Assembly: GCF_002531755.2 (NCBI RefSeq)
Contig: NZ_CP034999.1
Location: forward strand, 434,001 to 498,000
DNA length: 64,000 bases
Direction of reading: 5' to 3'
From: Rhizobium acidisoli
GTDB taxonomy: Bacteria; Pseudomonadota; Alphaproteobacteria; Rhizobiales; Rhizobiaceae
The notes beneath the pieces were generated by a model. That model worked only from the letters and a program-made list of their open reading frames with translations, did no database searches and had not been told where the DNA came from. Every line of letters begins with the position of its first letter. The first letter of the stretch is position 1. The position numbers and the translations under genes are program-made. Shown here one piece after another: positions 51,991 through 60,298 of the stretch.

Positions 51991-54684
51991 ATGTACCCAA
52001 GACGGAACCAGCCGCGCGATGACGATTCTCGCGAAGTAAGTGAGTGGATCGAAGGCGTGACCGGAGCTTTCGATACGGACGCCTGGATCCAGGACTACAA
52101 TTCACAGAGACGAGACATGGAACAGGATCTGAGCGACTTGCGCCTCGGGTCGCACGACAGTGACGCCGGCGATCGTGTGCCGCGTCGCAGATCCGTGGGC
52201 GGTTCGATGCGAGTGACGCCGCAGTCGCGGGCGCCGGAGAACTCGTTGAGCGGCGCCCGCCACAGCATAGACGTCTCTCGGGCGGGCTCCAGCAGCTTGC
52301 GATTCGGCGGCTCGGGGGGCAAGACATCGAGCAATATGGCGGAGGCGGGCGAAGTCGCCGCGGCGCCGCAGGGCAAAAGCCGCGGATTTAAGTCGCGCAT
52401 GGCGTCAGGGTTCAAGAAGGCGTTCGGATGGAGCAGCAAGACGTCGTCGCGGGGTTCGGGGCAGCAAGACGTCGATGCCGCAACGGAGACTCACGTGGTC
52501 TCAACCACGGTTCGCGTCGATTACGCCAAGCGTGGTCGCCCCGCCGACCGGGACATGCATCCCGATGACGAGTCCCGCATCAACCAGTTCGCGGAAGCAG
52601 TCCGAAACTACGAAATTCTACCCGACGGTAGCATCGGCCGAGGGGACGGAAGGGTTCCCGAGGGTACCCTCACGAACAATTTAAAGATTCTTAGGAGGTT
52701 CGCTCGTTGGCTCAAAGCAGAGAACAGAGATTCGATGGCTTCTCGGCTTTTAAACGATCCAGATTCACTAGCCGTTGATATCGCGGATTATTGGGCAAGC
52801 GGTGGGGATGGTCAGGACCGTCTTAAGTCAGCACTGTCTCATTTCAGGAGGCTCGGGCCTGAGGGGCAAGAACTCCAAGCCGTTGGACCTGGGCCGCGCC
52901 TGATGGGGCGCCAGATACATGATCCTTATCCCGACGACGCCCTCATCATTGATAGCTTGGCCAAGGAAGAGCTGAGTAAGTTCGGACCGGTCCCGAATTC
53001 TCAGAAAAATACCAGTAACCAACGAAGGTTTAGTGCTTGGCTCCAAAGGACGGGCAGGGAGAGCATAGCCAGCCGACTCACGGGTACTGATCAGCAGCAA
53101 CAGTCGTTGAAGGACGATTTTAGGGCCTTTACCAAGGATGAAGGAAAAAATATTGGCGGCGTGGGTCTCGATCGGCTGCGGCAGTATCTAGGCGCCGAGT
53201 CGCAGTTGAAACAGCATCATCCTTATCCCGACGACGCCCTCATGATTGATGGCTTCGCCAAGGAAGAGCTGAGCAAGCTCGGATCGGACTCGACTTCCAA
53301 GAGGCAAGTTGCCCGGAATGTGGCCAGCAATCAACGAAAGTTTAGTGCTTGGCTGCAAACCAGGGGTAGGGAGAGCATAGCGAGCCGGCTCAACGGCAGT
53401 GATCAGCAGCAATGGTCGTTGAAAATAGATTACCAAGACTTCAGCGAAGCCATGGGAAAAAAACTCACTATGTCTTTCAAGCGGCTTCGGCAGTACCAGC
53501 AAGTCGTTGAGGCGAACGCAGCGTCGGGGTTGTCCCCTGAGCAGGCAGGTATCCGGGAACCGGCCGGTCTGGACGGCCGTTCGGATCCACGTGCCGAGTT
53601 TAGATCAACTTCGCCGCTGCAGCAGGTTGATCCATCGATCGAAGGCCGCAGCGGATTGTCGCTCGACCATACCGAATGGCTGGGCGACCAGCATATCCAG
53701 ACGGATTATGAGCTGCTAATGCAGGACTTGCAGCGAAACGATCCGGATCTCGCCGCCAGGACGCGGCTTATCGATCCCCTGATAGCCCATTATCATCTGC
53801 GCCTGGGCGATGAGAGCACCGCGCTGAGCGCTTTCCAGCGCATCGTTAATGATCAGAATGGAAGAGATACAGCCGACTTCCTGTTCCTTCCAGTGAGCGA
53901 TGCCAGTGCTTCGGATCCTGATCGCCGCGGCACCCATTGGTCGCTGCTACTCGTTGACCGTCGCAACCGCGAGGGGCCGGCTGCCTATCACTATGACTCC
54001 TTCCGGGGACAGAACAACGAGTTTGCAGCAATGCTCGCACAAAGGTTGGGTACCCGTCTGGAGCCCGTCCGCATGACCCAACAGCGCAACGACTATGATT
54101 GCGGAGTCTTCGTGGTTGACGGCACGCGGGCGCTCGTTAGACGACTGGCGCGAAGAGGCCGGCCAGCCGTGCTGCACCTCGACAACCTCGTCGCCGATCG
54201 GGAGCAACTCCAACGACGTCTGAGCACCGCGCCCAACGGTGCTCGAGCGGGGGCTGCGGCGGCTGGACCGGAGTCCTCCACACAGATCGCCGATCCCGCA
54301 GAGTTTTGGCATGGAGTGGGTCAACCCGGCCAGCTTCCCGATAGCTGGAATACAGCGACCTTCCGGCAGGATTTGCCGTCAGCCGCCTATTCACCGGTGC
54401 AAAGCGTCAATCCGCCAGACGCACCATGGGAGCAAAGCTTGGGGGCATCGATCTTCGGCACCCCACAGTACATGCTGCCTGTGGACGACTTGGGAGGAGC
54501 TGTCCCTCCGAGCTGGCAACACCGCAATCAACCGGCACCGGCTGGCCTTCGGCTTGCAATGTCCTATTATGAGTTGCTGCCGAGCGCGGACAAACCCCAG
54601 ACCAGCATCACTATCCATGGTGTGCCCTACACGGCCACTCTGGGGCCATCAGGCAGGGAGAACGACATTTACCTTTTCCTGTGA
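51991..54684 (+). CDS. NopD/XopD-like SUMO protease effector, copy 2
   Basis: The 897-residue protein is nearly identical to copy 1 in its N-terminal 180 residues and from the linker LSPEQA through the peptidase domain. It has the same unit count (one divergent and two standard units), but the standard units differ in sequence (for example SNQRRFSAWLQRTGRESIASRLTGTDQQQQSL). His649, Asp669 and Cys704 complete the triad. The last codon of the other copies (Gln, then TAG) is lost: an insertion after the CTG for Leu supplies a TGA instead. Confidence 0.85.
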   Translation: MYPRRNQPRDDDSREVSEWIEGVTGAFDTDAWIQDYNSQRRDMEQDLSDLRLGSHDSDAGDRVPRRRSVGGSMRVTPQSRAPENSLSGARHSIDVSRAGSSSLRFGGSGGKTSSNMAEAGEVAAAPQGKSRGFKSRMASGFKKAFGWSSKTSSRGSGQQDVDAATETHVVSTTVRVDYAKRGRPADRDMHPDDESRINQFAEAVRNYEILPDGSIGRGDGRVPEGTLTNNLKILRRFARWLKAENRDSMASRLLNDPDSLAVDIADYWASGGDGQDRLKSALSHFRRLGPEGQELQAVGPGPRLMGRQIHDPYPDDALIIDSLAKEELSKFGPVPNSQKNTSNQRRFSAWLQRTGRESIASRLTGTDQQQQSLKDDFRAFTKDEGKNIGGVGLDRLRQYLGAESQLKQHHPYPDDALMIDGFAKEELSKLGSDSTSKRQVARNVASNQRKFSAWLQTRGRESIASRLNGSDQQQWSLKIDYQDFSEAMGKKLTMSFKRLRQYQQVVEANAASGLSPEQAGIREPAGLDGRSDPRAEFRSTSPLQQVDPSIEGRSGLSLDHTEWLGDQHIQTDYELLMQDLQRNDPDLAARTRLIDPLIAHYHLRLGDESTALSAFQRIVNDQNGRDTADFLFLPVSDASASDPDRRGTHWSLLLVDRRNREGPAAYHYDSFRGQNNEFAAMLAQRLGTRLEPVRMTQQRNDYDCGVFVVDGTRALVRRLARRGRPAVLHLDNLVADREQLQRRLSTAPNGARAGAAAAGPESSTQIADPAEFWHGVGQPGQLPDSWNTATFRQDLPSAAYSPVQSVNPPDAPWEQSLGASIFGTPQYMLPVDDLGGAVPPSWQHRNQPAPAGLRLAMSYYELLPSADKPQTSITIHGVPYTATLGPSGRENDIYLFL

Positions 54685-54773
54685 TCTGAAGTGATCTGAA
54701 CCCTTCAAACTGGACCAATTTTGGTTAGAGTTTTCCGGTGCATTTTCCTGGCTGGGAAAGGGACCAGAAGACG

Positions 54774-55040
54774 ATGAAAGCATCGCAGTTTTCGGACGCT
54801 CAGAAGGCGTTCATTCTGAAGCAAGGTGATGAAGGCGTGTCGGTTGCTGAAATCTGCAGGAAGGCGGGGATCAGCCAGGCGACTTATTTCAACTGGAAGA
54901 AAAAATATGCGGGCATGCTGCCACCGGAGATGAAGAGGCTGAAACAGCTCGAGGACGAGAATTCGCGCCTGAAGAAGATCGTCGCGGATCTGACGCTGGA
55001 CCGCGAGATGTTGCAGGATGTCATCCGCCGAAAGCTCTAA
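54774..55040 (+). CDS. IS3-family OrfA
   Basis: The 88-residue DNA-binding protein has the helix-turn-helix FILKQGDEGVSVAEICRKAGISQATYFNWKKKY, followed by a leucine-zipper-like coiled coil (LKQLEDENSRLKKIVADLTLDREMLQDVIRRK). ATG 54774 fits the family start. OrfA and OrfB of this type are joined by a -1 frameshift near the end of orfA. Confidence 0.88.
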   Translation: MKASQFSDAQKAFILKQGDEGVSVAEICRKAGISQATYFNWKKKYAGMLPPEMKRLKQLEDENSRLKKIVADLTLDREMLQDVIRRKL

Positions 55041-55060
55041 GGCCTGCTCGGAAGCGGGAG

Positions 55061-55894
55061 ATGGTGAAAGGCATGTGCTGCGATTGGGCGATCTCGATCC
55101 GGCGTGCTTGTGGAGCGTTGAACTTCGATCGATCAACTCACCACTATACCTCTCGCCGTGCTGATCAGGCCGGTCTGGAACGTCGTATTCGCGAGATCTG
55201 CGAGATCCGTGTGCGGTACGGCTATCGCCGCGTGCATGTGCTGTTGGAACGCGAAGGTTGGGGCACCAACATCAAGCGAACTTACCGCATTTACAGGGAC
55301 TTGGGGCTACAGTTGCGGAACAAGACACCGAAGCGGAGGGTAAAAGCCAAGCTTCGCGAGGATCGGCACATGGCCGTCGGACCCAACGACGTCTGGGCGA
55401 TGGACTTCGTTCACGACCAACTCGCAACGGGTAAGAAACTGCGCGTGCTGACGGTGGTCGACACCTTCTCGCGCTACGTGCCGGTGCTTGATCCACGTCA
55501 TAGCTATAGAGGCGAAGACGTTGTGCAAACCCTTGAACGGGTGTGCCAAAAAGCCGGCTATCCGAAAACGATCCGTGTCGACCAAGGGACCGAGTTCGTG
55601 TCGCGCGACTTGGACCTGTGGGCCTATTCCAAGGGCGTGACGTTGGACTTCTCACGCCCCGGCAAGCCGACGGACAATGCCTTCATCGAAGCGTTCAATG
55701 GCCGCTTCCGTGCAGAATGCCTGAACCAGCATTGGTTCCTGACCCTTGCGGATGCCCGCGAAAAGATGGAGGATTGGCGTAGATACTATAATGAGGAAAG
55801 ACCTCATGGTGCGATCGGCAACAAGGTGCCACTCGTTGGTGAATTCAGGGTGCGCAACCAGCCCGCCTCCCTGAGTAAAGCCGGAAAACTCTAG
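55061..55894 (+). CDS. IS3-family OrfB transposase
   Basis: The 277-residue integrase-like protein has the DDE triad: VWAMDFVHDQL (first Asp), IRVDQGTEFVS (second Asp) and DNAFIEAFNGRFRAECLNQHWF (Glu). The preceding HTH_21 segment includes RIREICEIRVRYGYRRVHVLLEREGW. The C-terminal YYNEERPHGAIGNKVP is typical of the IS407 subgroup. The reading frame is complete, so the element is probably still mobile. Confidence 0.9.
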   Translation: MVKGMCCDWAISIRRACGALNFDRSTHHYTSRRADQAGLERRIREICEIRVRYGYRRVHVLLEREGWGTNIKRTYRIYRDLGLQLRNKTPKRRVKAKLREDRHMAVGPNDVWAMDFVHDQLATGKKLRVLTVVDTFSRYVPVLDPRHSYRGEDVVQTLERVCQKAGYPKTIRVDQGTEFVSRDLDLWAYSKGVTLDFSRPGKPTDNAFIEAFNGRFRAECLNQHWFLTLADAREKMEDWRRYYNEERPHGAIGNKVPLVGEFRVRNQPASLSKAGKL

Positions 55895-55926
55895 CGTCCG
55901 GTGGTCCAACGTTTGGGAGCGGTTCA

Positions 55927-55976
55927 TGATGGGCCGGACTCTAATCAATTCTGGAGGAAATTCGCTGGGGCAGGTC
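55927..55976 (-). mobile_element. End fragment of a second IS
   Basis: These 50 bp, absent from the other array spacers, end on the minus strand with TGACCTGCCCCAGCGAATTT, the terminal sequence type of another IS3-family group. The intact element therefore inserted into or beside an earlier IS, most of which was deleted. Confidence 0.45.
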
Positions 55977-56406
55977 AAGATGGATCGAGCAATAGATGCC
56001 AGTCGTTCTTGAAAAAGCACCAAATCGTTGAGGGAGAATCCGTTTTTACGCGGCCACGTGCAGCGCGCCAACCCAGATGAGACGATCCCCAGTGCCGGGG
56101 GCGACATCGAATGTGCACGTCGCCAGTCTTCCTTCAAAACGTTGACGTTTGGCCAGCATCCCAAGAGGCGACGGCTGTCGCATCTCTCTTATGTCGTATG
56201 CAAGCTCTTTAGTCATGCCTTTTTCCTTCCGGCTTTGACATGTGCCGGCCTGATGGTCGAGTGCAGACGATTGTCGGCAAGCCGTCGCCATATGGTGTTC
56301 GGCCATGCCTTGAGGGCATGATTGGATCTGGCTTTAGCATGCTGGGCGGCGGTCGGCAGGCATTAGGATCGAGGTTCCAAATTTGATTTCCGGAGGACCG
56401 GCATCG

Positions 56407-59168
56407 ATGTACCCAAGACGGAACCAGCCGCGCGATGACGATTCTCGCGAAGTAAGTGGGTGGATCGAAGGCGTGACCGGAGCTTTCGATACGGACGCCT
56501 GGATCCAGGACGACTATTCAGAGAGCCGAGACATGGAACAGGATCCGAGCGACTTGCGCCTCGGTTCGCACGACAGTGACGCCGGCGACCGTGTGCCGCG
56601 TCGCAGATCCGTGGGCGGTTCGATGCGAGTGGCGCCGCAGTCGCTGGCGCCGGAGAGGGGTTCGGGGCAGCAAGACGTCGATGCCGCAACGGAGACTCAC
56701 GTGGTCTCAACCAAGGTTCGCGTCGGCGCCAAGCGTGGTCGCCCCGCCGACCGGGACATGCATCCCGATGACGAGTCCCGCATCAACCAGTTCGCGGAAG
56801 CAGTCCGAAACTACGAAATTCTACCCGACGGTAGCATCGGCCGAGGGGACGGAAGGGTTCCCGAGACTACCGGGAGGAAAAATTCAAGTGTTCTTAGGGG
56901 GTTCGCTCGTTGGCTCCGAGCAGAGAACAGAGATTCGATGGCTTCTCGGCTTTTAAACGATCCAGATTCACTAGCCGTTGATATCGCGGATTATTGGGGA
57001 AGCGGTGGGGACGATGAGAACCTTCTTCAGTCAGCACTGTCTCATTTCAGGATGCTCGCGCCTGAGGGGCAAGAACTCCAAGCCGTTGGACCTGGGGGGC
57101 GCCGAATTCATGATCCCTATCCCGACGACGCCCTCATCATTGATAGCTTGGTCAACGAAGAGCTGAGTAAGCTCGGACCGGTCTCGACTTCCCGGAAAAA
57201 TGCCAGTGGGCAACGAAAGTTTAGCGCTTGGCTCAAAAGGGAGGGCAGGGAGAGCATAGTCAGCCGACTCACCGGTAGTGATGAGCAGCGACGGTCGTTG
57301 CAGGAGGATTTTAGGGAGTTTATCAAGGCTGAAGGAAAAAAGTGGTCGTGAGTTTCGATCGGCTGCGGCAGTATCTAGGCGCCGAGTCGCAGTTGAAACC
57401 GCATGTTCCTTATCCCGACGACGCCCTCGTCATTGATAGCTTGGCCAAGGAAGCGCTGAGCAAGCTCGGATCGGACTCGACTTCCAAGAGGAAGTCTGTC
57501 CGGATTACGGCCATACATCAACGGAGGTTTAGTGATTGGCTCCGAAGGACGGGCAGGGAGAGCATAGTCAGCCGACTCACGGGTACTGATCAGCAGCAAC
57601 AGTCGTTGAAGGACGATTACAAGCACTTTACCAAGGATGAAGGAAAAAAAATGGGCGGCGTGAGTTTCGATCGGCTGCGGCAGTATCTAGGCGCCGCGTC
57701 GCAGTTGAAACAGCATCATCCTTATCCCGACGACGCCCTCATGATTGATGGCTTCGCCAAGGAAGAGCGGAGTAAGCGCGGATCGGACTCGACTTCTCGG
57801 AAAAATGCCAGTAACCTACGAAAGTTTAGCGATTGGCTCCAAAGGGAGGGCAGGGAGAGCATAGTCAGCCGACTCACCGGTACTGATGAGCAGCAACAGT
57901 CGTTGCAAAAAGATTACCAAGACTTCACCGAAGCCATGGGAAGGCACACTACGTCTTTCAAGCGGCTTCGGCAGTACCAGCAAGCCGTTGAGGCGAACGC
58001 AGCGTCGGGGTTGTCCCCTGAGCAGGCAAGTGGCCGGGAACCGGCCGGTCTGGACGGCCGTTCGGATCCACGTGCCGAGTTTAGATCAACTTCGCCGCTG
58101 CAGCAGGTTGATCCATCGATCGAAGGCCGCAGCGGATTGTCGCTCGACCATACCGAATGGCTGGGCGACCAGCATATCCAGACGGATTATGAGCTGCTAA
58201 TGCAGGACTTGCAGCGAAACGATCCGGATCTCGCCGCCAGGACGCGGCTTATCGATCCCCTGATAGCCCATTATCATCTGCGCCTGGGCGATGAGAGCAC
58301 CGCGCTGAGCGCTTTCCAGCGCATCGTTAATGATCAGAATGGAAGAGATACAGCCGACTTCCTGTTCCTTCCAGTGAGCGATGCCAGTGCTTCGGATCCT
58401 GATCGCCGCGGCACCCATTGGTCGCTGCTACTCGTTGACCGTCGCAACCGCGAGGGGCCGGCTGCCTATCACTATGACTCCTTCCGGGGACAGAACAACG
58501 AGTTTGCAGCAATGCTCGCACAAAGGTTGGGTACCCGTCTGGAGCCCGTCCGCATGACCCAACAGCGCAACGACTATGATTGCGGAGTCTTCGTGGTTGA
58601 CGGCACGCGGGCGCTCGTTAGACGACTGGCGCGAAGAGGCCGGCCAGCCGTGCTGCACCTCGACAACCTCGTCGCCGATCGGGAGCAACTCCAACGACGT
58701 CTGAGCACCGCGCCCAACAGTGCTCGAGCGGGGGCTGCGGCGGCTGGACCGGAGTCCTCCACACAGATCGCCGATCCCGCAGAGTTTTGGCATGGAGTGG
58801 CTCAACCCGGCCAGCTTCCCGATAGCTGGAATACAGCGACCTTCCGGCAGGATTTGCCATCAGCCGCCTATTCACCGGTGCAAAGCGTCAATCCGCCAGA
58901 CGCACCATGGGAGCAAAGCTTGGGGGCATCGATCTTCGGCACCCCACAGTACACGCTGCCTGTGGACGACTTGGGAGGAGCTGTCCCTCCGAGCTGGCAA
59001 CACGGCAATCAACCGGCACCGGCTGGCCTTCGGCTTGCAATGTCCTATTATGAGTTGCTGCCGAGCGCGGACAAACCCCAGACCAGCATCACTATCCATG
59101 GTGTGCCCTACACGGCCACTCTGGGGCCATCAGGCAGGGAGAACGACATTTACCTTTTCCGGCAATAG
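56407..59168 (+). pseudogene. NopD/XopD-like SUMO protease effector, copy 3, frameshifted
   Basis: The first 314 codons run from ATG 56407 to a TGA at 57351; the rest is open from 57342 to 59168. The break lies in GAAGGAAAAAAGTGG, which has six A where the matching unit of copy 4 has seven. Restoring one A gives a full protein with a shortened N-terminus (about 60 residues deleted), one divergent and three standard units, and an intact His/Asp/Cys peptidase. It is either a pseudogene or rescued by slippage on the A run. An internal GTG at 57342 could express the peptidase half alone. Confidence 0.8.
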
Positions 59169-59380
59169 GGTGGAGATGGATCGAGCAATAGATGCCAGTC
59201 GTTCTTGAAAAAGCACCAAATCGTTGAGGGAGAATCCGTTTTTACGCGGCCACGTGCAGCGCGCCAACCCAGATGCGACGATCCCCAGTGCCGGGGGCGA
59301 CATCGAATGTGCACGTCGCCAGTCTTCCTTCAAAACGTTGACGTTTGGCCAGCATCCCAAGAGGCGACGGCTGTCGCATC
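59169..59380. repeat. Spacer block after copy 3
   Basis: The block beginning GGTGGAGATGG continues into a segment with TTCAAAACGTTGACG that is also present after copy 2 (55978-56185). It is a duplicated non-coding piece. Confidence 0.7.
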
Positions 59381-59621
59381 TGAAGTGTAGACAGATACGG
59401 ATGCGGGAAGAGCCTCGGGGGCGAAGGAGGCTGGCGCGGTCGCTGAAGTGCTTAGTGCCGTCTATGACGGCCTACCCTTTGCGGGTTCTACTATGGCTTC
59501 AGGCCAGGACGAAACCCGCCCATGGCGCCGGATGCATTTCATACAGCGATCATGAGCCAACGTGTGAGTTGGGTACTCGATGCCGACCCCGTATCCTGCA
59601 ACTATCAAACTATGCCTGCGG

Positions 59622-59849
59622 GCGGGTGCCGCGGTGGACCGACTTGTTCATCACGCAACGATCTTCGAAATGAACGTCGAAAGCTATCGACGACGTTCCG
59701 CCATGGAGGCCAAACGCCAGCGCGGCAGGCCAGCCTCATTCGCGACAATCAAAGGCACCGCACAGTTTGTCGCGGAGCGGCAATCAGACCACGATGAAGC
59801 TCTTGCCAGCGACAATCAACATGATAACTTCATCCCGACCGCGACATAA
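59622..59849 (+). pseudogene. IS21-family IstB, C-terminal remnant
   Basis: The frame reads AAVDRLVHHATIFEMNVESYRRRSAMEAKRQRGRPASFATIKGT, the conserved end of IstB helper proteins, and closes at 59849. The ATPase core is missing. It lies in the enlarged spacer between copies 3 and 4. Confidence 0.65.
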
Positions 59850-59895
59850 GAATCTCATCCAGATTGTCGCGCGCGTCTCATCCTGATCGCCGCGC

Positions 59896-60090
59896 CATAG
59901 GTCGCATAACTATCAAGCGCGCAACGGGTTCTGTCAGCAGCTACACCGCATATGGTTCCGTTGCCTGAGGCGGCGAAATCAGAAAGGCCGGCGGATGGAT
60001 TGGTTGGAACCGGAAATCCTGACGGCACCCTTCACGCTGCATGTCCCACACATCACTCGAAACTGCTTAAATGAAGGCCAATTCTGGCGG
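59896..60090 (+). pseudogene. Group II intron RT/maturase C-terminal scrap, second copy
   Basis: The segment encodes SHNYQARNGFCQQLHRIWFRCLRRRNQKGRRMDWLEPEILTAPF, with one in-frame length difference from the copy at 63.4 kb. It directly precedes the conserved effector leader. Confidence 0.4.
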
Positions 60091-60298
60091 GCTCCGTATG
60101 GCAAGCGGCAAGCTGGCGAGCCTCTCAAGCCATGTGCCGGCCTGATGGTCGAGTGCAGACGATTGTCGGCAAGCCGTCGCCATATGGTGTTCGGCCATGC
60201 CTTGAGGGCATGATTGGATCTGGCTTTAGCATGCTGGGCGGCGGTCGGCAGGCATTAGGATCGAGGTTCCAAATTTGATTTCCGGAGGACCGGCATCG

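Larger units (their letters stand above)
54697..55926 (+). mobile_element. IS3-family element, intact
   Basis: The 1,230-bp element has imperfect terminal inverted repeats (TGAACCCTTCAAAC at the left, the complement of TGAACCGCTCCCAAACG at the right) and inner IR sequence ending AGAGTTTTCCGG on both sides. It carries orfA and orfB. No clear target duplication is seen; the left flank repeats GTGATCTGAA. The element lies immediately after the stop of protease copy 2. Confidence 0.85.

Noticed and set aside
59995..60213. Plus-strand 72-codon frame starting MDWLE before protease copy 4
   Set aside because: Length is not kept in the other copies. It is part of an RT-like scrap rather than an independent gene.
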